A stretch of 36,057 nucleotides of DNA, from positions 1 to 36,057 of IMG/VR virus record IMGVR_UViG_3300017783_000083. One strand, given 5' to 3'. The DNA is from a virus. The translations under genes and the position numbers were made by a program. Numbering within the stretch: the stretch's first letter is position 1; every line of letters begins with the position of its first letter. Below are positions 7,756-15,260 of this stretch, in pieces. The notes beneath the pieces were generated by a model that saw only the letters and a list, made by a program, of their open reading frames with translations, had not been told where the DNA came from and made no database searches.

Positions 7756-8478
7756 ATGAAGGCTGAAGAATTATATAAAGATAATTTAAGGGACACTCAT
7801 TGGTTGGGAAAGGTTGTTGATACTGCTGACCCTTTACTTGAGGGTAGATGTAGAGTAATGGTATATGGTAAGTTTGATAAAATACCAACTGAATCTATTC
7901 CATGGGCAACATCTTCTAATAGTAATATGATAGGTAGTTATTCTACTCCAAACTTAGGCGATATTGTTTCTGTTAACTTTGATAATGGAGATATTTACCA
8001 TCCTGAATATACTTATACAATTAACAGTAACGATAGAAATACATTTAAAACAGAAATATTAGAAGCACTAGGAGCTGAGGAAGCTGTTAAAGCACAATCA
8101 ATTGTATATGATGTTGATAATAAATTTAGAATCTATTATGAACCAAATGAAGGTTTAATAGTTTCAATGGGTGATGGAATTAAAACAGAGCCTTTTATAA
8201 ATGTAAAACAAACGGGTGAAATACACATTCATACTGATCAAGAAGGTAAGGTTGAAGTATTTACAGATGGAGACGTTGAGGTCAAAGGTAAAAAGGTACA
8301 TGTTAATAGCCCAGCGGTTGAGCTTGGTGAACTTGCACTTGAACAAGTAATTAAAGGAAATACTTTTCAAGCTTTATTTAACACACATACTCACACTGGA
8401 AATTTAGGACTACCTACAACACCTCCTATGGTACCATTAACAGGAACAGAATTAAGTAAGATAACTAAAACAGAATAA
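7756..8478 (+). CDS. Baseplate central spike, OB-fold (T4 gp5 / gpV-like) without lysozyme domain
   Basis: This is a 240-residue protein. Residues about 14-88 form a gp5-type OB fold (THWLGKVVDTADPLLEGRCR, VMVYG, PNLGDIVSVNFDNGD, HPEYTYTI). Residues about 150-195 are alternating short strands (GEIHIHTDQEGKVEVFTDGD), as in the trimeric beta-helix needle. The C-terminus contains FNTHTHTGNLGLPTTPP (209-225), the usual HxH-containing end of phage spike proteins. The spike trimer should sit under the hub and puncture the outer membrane. T4 gp5 is 575 residues and carries a lysozyme domain; here there is no room for one and none is visible. Its place two genes after the hub supports the call. Confidence 0.85.
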   Translation: MKAEELYKDNLRDTHWLGKVVDTADPLLEGRCRVMVYGKFDKIPTESIPWATSSNSNMIGSYSTPNLGDIVSVNFDNGDIYHPEYTYTINSNDRNTFKTEILEALGAEEAVKAQSIVYDVDNKFRIYYEPNEGLIVSMGDGIKTEPFINVKQTGEIHIHTDQEGKVEVFTDGDVEVKGKKVHVNSPAVELGELALEQVIKGNTFQALFNTHTHTGNLGLPTTPPMVPLTGTELSKITKTE

Positions 8479-8479
8479 A

Positions 8480-8968
8480 ATGTTAATAGATTTAGATTTT
8501 GAAATAAGACTAAGAGCTTTAATTAAATTAAATGAAGAAAAACTTCAATTAAGATTAGCAGGTGGAGATTTAATGAGCATTAGAAGAGATGAATTTTTAA
8601 CAACCGACTACAAAGGTGAAGAATTAGTCAATCCTTCTGGTGGAATTTACAATGCACAAAAGAATTTAGATGAATGGATGAGGTTAAACACTCCTCCACC
8701 TGGAGAAGACCAAGATAAAGTTAAAAAATTAATGTGGAGACAGTTTTCAAAAGAAATGTCTAAAGAAATTTCAAAAAATGTAGTAGATTGGCTAAACAAA
8801 GATGTAATGGGTGGGCTAGCTAGAGAAATAAATGATCAGATTAAATTAGCGGATATAACAATAGTTGTACCTCCAAGTTCTGTTCTTATACCTTTACCTC
8901 CTCCTGCATTAACTGGACCTACAATTACAGGAACGCCAATTCCTCCAACAAATGTTACAATAAGTTAA
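8480..8968 (+). CDS. Hypothetical protein with proline-rich C-terminus
   Basis: This is a 162-residue protein starting one base after the spike stop. The N-terminal 110 residues are helical and charged (IRLRALIKLNEEKLQLRLAGGD, KLMWRQFSKEMSKEISKNVVD). The last 40 are proline- and threonine-rich (VPPSSVLIPLPPPALTGPTI), probably an extended tail. There is no signal peptide or recognised family. Placement directly after the spike suggests a spike- or hub-associated small structural or assembly protein, but this is inference. It ends just before a late-promoter-like element. Confidence 0.7.
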   Translation: MLIDLDFEIRLRALIKLNEEKLQLRLAGGDLMSIRRDEFLTTDYKGEELVNPSGGIYNAQKNLDEWMRLNTPPPGEDQDKVKKLMWRQFSKEMSKEISKNVVDWLNKDVMGGLAREINDQIKLADITIVVPPSSVLIPLPPPALTGPTITGTPIPPTNVTIS

Positions 8969-8970
8969 TT

Positions 8971-8983
8971 AGATATATAAATC
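8971..8983 (+). promoter_or_regulatory. Candidate late promoter upstream of the S1-like gene
   Basis: The 43-base gap before 9012 contains AGATATATAAATC, with TATAAATC at 8976-8983, one base off the T4 TATAAATA late element and with the same GATA extension as the sites at 1997 and 10232. It lies 28 bases before the ATG, giving room for a short A-rich leader. Confidence 0.45.
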
Positions 8984-9011
8984 ATAAGTTTTAACCTTTA
9001 AAAAATAAAAA

Positions 9012-10211
9012 ATGATAGAAAAACAGAATGCTGACTTTTTTGATAAAGATGGCAATTTCGACTGGGATGGATATGAGTCAACATGTCCAAAAGTTTTAAG
9101 AACCCCAAACCCACACATAAAATTAGTAAACGATAAGCATAAAGTATATAGTAGAGAGCCATATGCTCAGGAAATGTATAATAAGCTCGTAGGTCACATT
9201 GAAGAAAATGATATTATTACTCATATACAATATGGAAATGCTTATAATGGTAAAGTCTTTGGTATTACTGATATGACAGCAAGTATCGATATTGGTTATA
9301 GACAACTTGTTTATGTCAATTTAGAAAAAGAGGATGATGAATTTAAAAACATGCAACTTGGAGATGAGGTTAGTGTTATTATTACATCATTAATGGAAGA
9401 TGATAGAAAGCCTATAATGGGTAGTGTTAGTGAAGGGACTAAGCAGGCTACTTTCCAAGAGATGCTAAGTGCTATTGAAGAACAAGATACTGCATGGGTC
9501 GGTACAGTTACTAGAATGCTATCTGCTGCTGGTTATATGGTTAATGTTAAGGGTATAGAGTGTTTTATGCCAGGTAGTCTTGCTGGTATTAATAAATTAC
9601 ACGACTTTGAAAGTATTGTAGGGCAAGAGATGTATGTTGTACCTGTTAGTTTTTCTAAAGAAAGAAAAATAATGGTAGTTTCTCACAGGGCATATCTTAA
9701 AACATTAATTCCTGCTGCTATTGAAAAATTAAAAGAAACTGCAGGTGAATATATTACTGGAAGCGTTACAGGTTCTGCTAAGTATGGTGTTTTCTGTGAA
9801 TTCTCACAATGTTTAACTGGTATGATTCATGTTAATGATTTAGATGGAGATACATTGGCTAGACATAAAAATAGAGAAATAGAACCGGGTGAAGAGATTA
9901 AGTTTAAAGTAAAAGATATTGTATCTGATACTAAAATAACCTTGACTCAAAGAGACGATGTCGAATTAAATCCATGGTTAGAAATTAATAAGAAATTTAA
10001 AGTACCTTCTGAGGTTGAGGCTACTGTAAAAACTTGTAAAGACTATGGTTTATTCGTAGAGTTAGAAGAAGGCGTAGTTGGACTATTACATGTTAGTGAA
10101 ATTGGTGAGGATAATATTAAAAAATACAAGCCAAAACAAACTATCAATGTTTTAATTACTAAAATAGAAGAAGATACTAAGAAGATATTCTTAAAATTGC
10201 CTAAGGAATAA
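9012..10211 (+). CDS. S1-domain RNA-binding protein (ribosomal protein S1-like)
   Basis: This 399-residue protein contains about four S1 OB-fold domains: roughly 75-140 (GKVFGITDMTASIDIGYRQ), 160-227 (WVGTVTRMLSAAGYMVNVKG, CFMPGSLAG), 245-315 (ITGSVTGSAKYGVFCEF, LTGMIHVNDL) and 332-397 (VEATVKTCKDYGLFVELEEG, VGLLHVSEI). The last two have the clearest G-x-V ... YG-x-F-V ... GL-x-H-x-S/N pattern. Bacterial ribosomal S1 usually has more domains (six in E. coli), so this is a shortened form; the first 70 residues are unique and begin with an acidic FFDKDGNFDWDGYES segment. It should bind single-stranded mRNA and perhaps the ribosome or a nuclease. It has its own late-promoter-like element and sits between baseplate genes, so it is likely made late. 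Confidence 0.88.
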   Translation: MIEKQNADFFDKDGNFDWDGYESTCPKVLRTPNPHIKLVNDKHKVYSREPYAQEMYNKLVGHIEENDIITHIQYGNAYNGKVFGITDMTASIDIGYRQLVYVNLEKEDDEFKNMQLGDEVSVIITSLMEDDRKPIMGSVSEGTKQATFQEMLSAIEEQDTAWVGTVTRMLSAAGYMVNVKGIECFMPGSLAGINKLHDFESIVGQEMYVVPVSFSKERKIMVVSHRAYLKTLIPAAIEKLKETAGEYITGSVTGSAKYGVFCEFSQCLTGMIHVNDLDGDTLARHKNREIEPGEEIKFKVKDIVSDTKITLTQRDDVELNPWLEINKKFKVPSEVEATVKTCKDYGLFVELEEGVVGLLHVSEIGEDNIKKYKPKQTINVLITKIEEDTKKIFLKLPKE

Positions 10212-10231
10212 TTTAGGTAATAAATAAATGT

Positions 10232-10243
10232 GATATATAAATA
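10232..10243 (+). promoter_or_regulatory. Candidate T4-type late promoter upstream of the amidoligase
   Basis: The 52-base gap before 10264 contains GATATATAAATA with an exact TATAAATA at 10236-10243. The spacing to the ATG is 20 bases. The 12-base core is the same as at 1996-2007. It would drive the amidoligase and the acetyltransferase, and probably the structural gene at 12174, because no promoter-like gap follows until after 13019. Confidence 0.5.
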
Positions 10244-10263
10244 AATAATTTATTTTATATTGC

Positions 10264-11577
10264 ATGCTAACATATCAAATTACAAAACATAAAAGTAAAG
10301 AAGATATTTTACAAGATTCTCTTGTCGGAATAGAGTTTGAATTTTATTCCGATAAGAGTCTTGAAAATGTTCAAAAGGAACTTGCTCAATTATTAGGTAA
10401 AAAGATTAGGCTAGAGAGTAAAGCACATAGTGACTTTGTGCCAACTGATAAAGAATTTAAAATTGAACCTGATATGAGTGGAGGTAAAGGTTTAATGGAG
10501 CTTGTTACCGGTCCAACGCCCTATTCAGTTGCAAGAAATATAATACTTAAAACATTAGGCTGGATTCAAGAAAATGGATATACTACTGAAAAAAGTTCAA
10601 TTCATTTAAACTTAAGTTTTGATCCTAAAAAGACTAATAAACCCGGTTTAATTTCTAAAATGGATTCTCTTAAATTTGTTTTAGGATTTAATGAAAATGA
10701 GGTTTATAAATTATTCCCAAATAGAAAGGATAGTGTATATGCAAAGTCTGTAAAATGGATAATGCCTAAAATTGACTATAATTATTATGAAGGTCAAAAT
10801 ATTAATTCACATGTTTTTCATTTTGCTAAAGAAAAATATTACGGAGTTAACTTTGAAAAATTACAACAAGGTTATTTAGAATTTAGATATATTGGCGGCA
10901 AAGACTATGAAAAGAAAACTACTAATATATTATATTTACTAGATCGTTTCTTATTACAACTTTGGTCAATTTCTAATCAAACTAAATATACTGATTTAAA
11001 TTATATAGAACTTAAAAAAATTCTTAACAGGAATCATAAGTTTACTGAAATATTAAAAGATTGGAGAAGATTAAAAGATTATTATCCTGAAATTAACTTA
11101 TATGTTGATTTAAAAGATAATGAAAAAATAATTGACATGTATTGGCCTAAGATATTAATGGAAGTTGTACAGTTAATTAGTCACGGTGGATTAGAAAAAG
11201 GAGACATTAATTATGATAGTGATATTAGTAGAGTGCAAGTAAATGGTGGTGAATTACCATTTTGTTTTGATTTAAGTAATTATGATTTTGTAGACTGTAA
11301 ACTTGCAGGTTCATTGAGTTTTTGTGATATTTTTAGAAGTCAAGTTAGTAATGCTACTTTATTAAGATGTAATTTGTATCAAGGTACATCTGTTGAAGGT
11401 AGTAAAGTAGAATCATGTTATGTTAATCAAACGTGTGAAATTAAAAATAGCTATGTGTTTCAGTGGGATTCTGTGTTTAAAGGTAAAATGATTGGAGGAA
11501 TATTTAGACATGGTCAAATAGGTAGAGAAGCAGAATTTGATGGTACTGAAATAATAACAAGTAAAAAAATTAATTAA
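10264..11577 (+). CDS. Amidoligase-like enzyme (glutamine-synthetase fold) with C-terminal beta-helix
   Basis: This is a 437-residue, two-part protein. The N-terminal part has the motif series of the putative amidoligase family (Amidoligase_2, carboxylate-amine ligases of the glutamine synthetase fold): GIEFEF (22-27, metal/ATP-binding glutamates 24 and 26), MELVTGPTPY (78-87), SIHLNLSF (112-119, with His114 and Asn116) and GYLEFRYIGG (203-212, with Glu206 and Arg208). Such enzymes use ATP to form an amide or peptide bond; the substrate is unknown. Residues about 335-430 form a pentapeptide-like right-handed beta-helix (YDFVDCKLAGSLSFCDIF, ATLLRCNLYQG, VESCYVNQTCEIKNSYVF), which could be a binding or targeting module. 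It is preceded by a late-promoter-like element and followed one base later by an acetyltransferase. The fold call is good; the reaction partner is not known. Confidence 0.78.
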   Translation: MLTYQITKHKSKEDILQDSLVGIEFEFYSDKSLENVQKELAQLLGKKIRLESKAHSDFVPTDKEFKIEPDMSGGKGLMELVTGPTPYSVARNIILKTLGWIQENGYTTEKSSIHLNLSFDPKKTNKPGLISKMDSLKFVLGFNENEVYKLFPNRKDSVYAKSVKWIMPKIDYNYYEGQNINSHVFHFAKEKYYGVNFEKLQQGYLEFRYIGGKDYEKKTTNILYLLDRFLLQLWSISNQTKYTDLNYIELKKILNRNHKFTEILKDWRRLKDYYPEINLYVDLKDNEKIIDMYWPKILMEVVQLISHGGLEKGDINYDSDISRVQVNGGELPFCFDLSNYDFVDCKLAGSLSFCDIFRSQVSNATLLRCNLYQGTSVEGSKVESCYVNQTCEIKNSYVFQWDSVFKGKMIGGIFRHGQIGREAEFDGTEIITSKKIN

Positions 11578-11578
11578 A

Positions 11579-12181
11579 ATGTTAATATGTAATTTAAAAA
11601 ACGATAATAATAATTGTAGAAAAAACAATAATACCAATAGTCCTATAGAATATTTAGATCCATGGTTAGTTAATATTACTTCTCTTAATAATGGTGATAC
11701 TTCGCTTGCCGCTAAGGTTTATTGGGCAGGTAGACCAAGTTTTTCAAATATAAAAGTAATATTTGGAAAATATGTTTCAATGTCTTTAGGTGTTAAGTTT
11801 TTATTATCGGTAGATCATGCAAATAACATATCAGGGTATCACTATTGTGGACCTAGTACTGTTTCTAAAGGAAACATAGAAATAGGTAATGATGTTTTAA
11901 TAAGCATGGACGCTAAAATACTTTCCGGAGTGAAAATAGAAGACGGCGCTGTAATAGCAGCAGGTGCCGTGGTAACAAAGGATGTGGAGCCTTATTCTAT
12001 TGTTGGAGGTAATCCAGGAAAACATTTAAAGTATAGATTTAGTAAAGAAGATATTGCTTTTTTATTAGACTTACAATGGTGGAATAAAGATAAAAGGTGG
12101 ATAGAAGATAATAAAGATATTTTATTTACTAAAGATGGTAATATAGATAAATTAAAAAAATTAATATTTAAAAATGAGTGA
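11579..12181 (+). CDS. Left-handed beta-helix acetyltransferase (CatB/Vat-like hexapeptide family)
   Basis: This is a 200-residue protein. After an asparagine-rich N-terminus, residues 57-80 (NIKVIFGKYVSMSLGVKFLL, SVDH) match the xenobiotic acetyltransferase-type start of the helix, with His80 as the probable catalytic base. Residues 99-147 (IEIGNDVLISMDAKILSGVK, EDGAVIAAGAVVTKDV, YSIVGGNPG) are textbook hexapeptide turns. The end (RFSKEDIAFLLDLQWWNKD) is the usual C-terminal helix. Enzymes of this fold use acetyl-CoA to acetylate hydroxyl or amino groups on sugars or antibiotics. It begins one base after the amidoligase and overlaps the following structural gene by 8 bases, so it is translated with both. 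A polysaccharide or glycan substrate is more likely in a phage than an antibiotic, but the substrate cannot be read from the sequence. Confidence 0.85.
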   Translation: MLICNLKNDNNNCRKNNNTNSPIEYLDPWLVNITSLNNGDTSLAAKVYWAGRPSFSNIKVIFGKYVSMSLGVKFLLSVDHANNISGYHYCGPSTVSKGNIEIGNDVLISMDAKILSGVKIEDGAVIAAGAVVTKDVEPYSIVGGNPGKHLKYRFSKEDIAFLLDLQWWNKDKRWIEDNKDILFTKDGNIDKLKKLIFKNE

Positions 12182-13019
12182 TATTAGAAGCGGCGATAAT
12201 ATAGATTTAAGCCAAGGTAGAGATTATGGCACTGATTGTTTAACTGAATTCTTAAATGAAATTGGTTCAGAAATAACAGGCGCATGTATGGTACCTCTTA
12301 ATTTGCCACAAGCTGAAATAATAAACATTATAAAAAGAGCAGTAAAATGGTTTAGAAAAAACTATGAGTATAGTCTTAGAGAAAACTATTTTCATGTGCC
12401 TAATGCAGTCTTTGATAGTCAAAGTTTTAAAACAACAAGAACTTTAAACTTTCCTAAAGAAAATGCAACATCAGGCGCTGGTGAAGTATTTTCAATATAT
12501 GGAGTATATGACCTTGCATCTGGCTGGAATACAGGTGGCAGCGGCTTGGATTTAAGATTTGCAGGCGGAGCTGATTTTAATATTGAAAAAATGTTTTTTA
12601 GTAATTCATTTGCTGGAACAGGAGCTGCTGAATCTGCAGAAGAACTTCAATATTATGTAATTAATCAAAGTTATTTTGATATGGCTCGTCAAATCTTAGA
12701 GAACCCTTTAAGTTTTCACTATTCTCAACTAACAGGTCAACTTAAATTTATGGGTGATACTCCTAAAGGAGATGTAATTATTGAGTGTTATGAAAGTATT
12801 GAAAACTGTGCGTTATATAATGATGAAATATTTTTTAGATATGTTGCAGCTAAAGTAAAACAAGCAGTTGGTGCTAAATTAGGAGTCTTTAGATTCTCTT
12901 TACCAGGTGGTGTTGAAATTGACTATGATGGTATTAAATCCATGGGAGATGAGGAAATGGAAAGAGTACTTGAAGAGATTAAGGGAGATGAAGGCGTTGA
13001 CTGGATGTTTCACTCATAA
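12174..13019 (+). CDS. Virion structural protein, neck- or baseplate-type
   Basis: This is a 281-residue protein. Its pattern resembles, from memory, a structural (neck-type) protein family of T4-like marine phages: an amphipathic helix AEIINIIKRAVKWFRKNYEY (47-66), a middle insert, then YYVINQSYFDMARQILE (160-176), FHYSQLTGQLKFMGD (181-195), VIIECYESIE (201-210), FFRYVAAKVKQAVGAKLG (220-237) and LPGGVEIDYDGI (243-254), followed by an acidic helical end. In those proteins the LPGGV motif follows a helix of similar length. Its ATG overlaps the acetyltransferase stop by 8 bases. The next gene is gp25, so it joins the wedge block. The structural assignment is fair; the exact position in the virion is uncertain. 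Confidence 0.65.
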   Translation: MSDIRSGDNIDLSQGRDYGTDCLTEFLNEIGSEITGACMVPLNLPQAEIINIIKRAVKWFRKNYEYSLRENYFHVPNAVFDSQSFKTTRTLNFPKENATSGAGEVFSIYGVYDLASGWNTGGSGLDLRFAGGADFNIEKMFFSNSFAGTGAAESAEELQYYVINQSYFDMARQILENPLSFHYSQLTGQLKFMGDTPKGDVIIECYESIENCALYNDEIFFRYVAAKVKQAVGAKLGVFRFSLPGGVEIDYDGIKSMGDEEMERVLEEIKGDEGVDWMFHS

Positions 13020-13026
13020 AAAAACG

Positions 13027-13035
13027 GATAAATAA
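13027..13035 (+). promoter_or_regulatory. GATAAATAA element just before a start codon
   Basis: The same nine bases as at 4670 and 32888 end 3 bases before the gp25 ATG, in a 19-base gap. The spacing is too short for a promoter of this gene, so a translation role is favoured. Confidence 0.3.
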
Positions 13036-13038
13036 TTA

Positions 13039-13395
13039 ATGGAACTGTATATCAAAACATTAGGCGACCCTAACTATGATCCAAAAGGAGTAGATGTAGA
13101 GAATGAATTAAGTCAACTTTTAATTCAAATCGAAACACTTCTTTTTACAGGTAGTGGAGATGTATTAGGAAATACTAGATTCGGTGTTGATTTAGAACAA
13201 ATGATATATGATTTTCAATTTAATGAATTTGAAATAAAAAGAGTAATAGAAGATCAGATAGAGGAGTATTGTCCAAATTCTGGTAAATATAAGACTAAGG
13301 TAGATATTAATTTTACAAGAGGTGAAGTAAGAGATATTGCTCAAATAAATATAACAGTAGACTCTAAGTATTTGATTGGAGTTTATGTAAATTAA
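13039..13395 (+). CDS. gp25: Baseplate wedge protein gp25-like
   Basis: This is a 118-residue protein of the GPW/gp25 family (T4 gp25 is 132 residues). Residues 22-62 read NELSQLLIQIETLLFTGSGD, then VLGNTRFGVDLEQMIYDFQFN, the conserved core in which a short helix leads to the turn with the N-x-R-F-G motif. The rest is the expected strand-rich end (TKVDINFTRGEVRDIAQINI). gp25 joins the wedge to the tube and sheath initiation layer and is one of the most conserved contractile-tail proteins. The gp6-like gene follows at 13407, the standard order in contractile injection systems. Confidence 0.9.
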   Translation: MELYIKTLGDPNYDPKGVDVENELSQLLIQIETLLFTGSGDVLGNTRFGVDLEQMIYDFQFNEFEIKRVIEDQIEEYCPNSGKYKTKVDINFTRGEVRDIAQINITVDSKYLIGVYVN

Positions 13396-13406
13396 AAGAT
13401 TAAAGA

Positions 13407-15260
13407 ATGGCAGATTTTAAATTTTTAGATAAGGCTAGAGTAACTGCTGGAAATATAGTAGAAGACTCTAGATCATATTTAAGCAGAGTCTATAAAAAAG
13501 CTGGTAATTATTTTACAACAGCTTCACCGTTTTCTCAAATACTTGAGGTAATGGCTGAAATGAATGAGATGCTTATGTTCTATATAGAGGACTCTACCGT
13601 AGAGCAGAATATTTATACAGCTCAACAGCCTGAATCTATTCACGGACTTGCAAGACTTGCAGGGCATGATGCTACTAGAGGTTTCGCGGCAACTGGAGAA
13701 ATAAGATTTAGATGGAAGCCTGGTGTAACAGAAGATGTTGCTGGAAGTAATTTAATAATTGAGCCAAATACTGAAATTCAATATGATAACAATGGTTTAA
13801 TTTATTTTTTAAGAACTGATAAAGATGAGTTCTTATTACCAAAGAGTAGTAACGATTGGGTTAGAGCAAATATCATACAAGGTAAATTAGAGTCTCAAAC
13901 CTTAACAAGTACAGGTGAAAGTATGCAAAGCTTTAATATTCAATCTAAAGGAACGACTGACCATAATTTAGTAAAGGTAAGTGTTAATGGAGAACAATGG
14001 ACAAAGTTTAATTCATTATACGAAATGTTAGCCACTGATAAAGGTTGTTTAGTAAAGACTGGAATTAGTGGAGGAATTGATGTTTATTTTGGGACAGGTA
14101 ATTTTGGTATAATTCCACCAAGTGGAGCAACTATTGAAATAGAATATATTAAGTGTGATGGTGCTGCTGGAAATCTTAATCAGGCAGGGGACCTTACATT
14201 TAAATGGTTAGGAGAAGGTAAGGACTCTACTGGAGATACACATGACCTAAATGAATTATTAGAAATGGAGACTTCAACTTCTCCTTTTATGGGAGCAGAT
14301 CCTGAAAGCACTGAGTTTACAAAATTAATGGCGCCATTGGCAAGTAAAAGTTTTGTACTTGCAAATCCAGATAGTTATGAATATTTTTTAAGTAGATATG
14401 CACAATTTAGTTATTTAGATGCATACAATACTACAAGCGATGGTTATTTAGATGATGACAATGTTATTTATATTTTTGCAATTCCAGATTTAGAGAAAAG
14501 ATTATTAAAAGGCACAGACTATTTTTCAGTTGACGAAAGCGAGTTTTTCTTTGGAAAAGACGAAACTGATAGAATGCTTGGTGTAATTGAAGATAGTGGG
14601 CAGCAAATGGTTACAAGTGAAGCAATATTTGTACAGCCTGAAGCTGTTAAATACAGAATGGATATTTCAATTAGATGGTTTGAAGGATTTAAGCAACAAG
14701 ATATTTTTAATGACATTAGAACTGCTATCTCAAATTATTTAATAAAAATTGTACGTAGAGACAAACTGCCTAAGAGTGATATTATTGCAATTATAGAAGG
14801 TATTGAAGGTGTTGATGCAGTAAATGTACAATTTGTATCAAGCGTTGAGGAGCAAGCCAGAAAAGATGGATTTTATAATTATACTGAAGTTACTGTAACT
14901 CCATCAACTCCAGAATTAGAAGGAGCAGATGGAGATCAAAAGAGACTTGTATTTTTTAAGAGAACTGAAGAGATTAAAAAAGTAGTATTAGAGAATCCTG
15001 AATTATTAGTACCAGTGACTGGAGATAAACAAATAGAAGATTGGTATAATAAAATAGGACTTGATAAATATGGAGATATTATTTTAGATAAACAAGAAGT
15101 AGCAATATTTAGAGGAGGCTGGGAAGATAGAGATGGAGAACTAGTAAAAGATGAGCCAGCTATTGGAGAAATGGCTTCATTATCTGTTTACTTTGATAAT
15201 CCTCCGGTACCAAGAACTATTTATAGTAGAGTACAGGCTGGAAATAGAAGCGCATTATAA
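13407..15260 (+). CDS. gp6: Baseplate wedge protein gp6-like (baseplate J)
   Basis: This is a 617-residue protein (T4 gp6 is 660). The N-terminus has the typical gp6/baseplate-J start: SRSYLSRVYKKAGNYFTTA, then SPFSQILEVMAEMNEMLMFY with IEDSTVEQN (about residues 22-68), followed by a QQPESIHGLARLAGHDATRG block (73-92). A beta-rich middle and a helical segment near 435-475 (QDIFNDIRTAISNYLIKIV, with a GIEGVDAVNV strand) match the C-terminal J-type domain. gp6 dimers form the continuous ring that joins neighbouring wedges. Its ATG follows gp25 by 11 bases, and its stop overlaps the next ATG by one base (TAATG). Confidence is high from motif order and position. Confidence 0.88.
   Translation: MADFKFLDKARVTAGNIVEDSRSYLSRVYKKAGNYFTTASPFSQILEVMAEMNEMLMFYIEDSTVEQNIYTAQQPESIHGLARLAGHDATRGFAATGEIRFRWKPGVTEDVAGSNLIIEPNTEIQYDNNGLIYFLRTDKDEFLLPKSSNDWVRANIIQGKLESQTLTSTGESMQSFNIQSKGTTDHNLVKVSVNGEQWTKFNSLYEMLATDKGCLVKTGISGGIDVYFGTGNFGIIPPSGATIEIEYIKCDGAAGNLNQAGDLTFKWLGEGKDSTGDTHDLNELLEMETSTSPFMGADPESTEFTKLMAPLASKSFVLANPDSYEYFLSRYAQFSYLDAYNTTSDGYLDDDNVIYIFAIPDLEKRLLKGTDYFSVDESEFFFGKDETDRMLGVIEDSGQQMVTSEAIFVQPEAVKYRMDISIRWFEGFKQQDIFNDIRTAISNYLIKIVRRDKLPKSDIIAIIEGIEGVDAVNVQFVSSVEEQARKDGFYNYTEVTVTPSTPELEGADGDQKRLVFFKRTEEIKKVVLENPELLVPVTGDKQIEDWYNKIGLDKYGDIILDKQEVAIFRGGWEDRDGELVKDEPAIGEMASLSVYFDNPPVPRTIYSRVQAGNRSAL

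Noticed and set aside
10212-10263. Possible terminator hairpin in an AT-rich gap
   Set aside because: Only weak A/T self-complementarity, with no GC stem or U-run.
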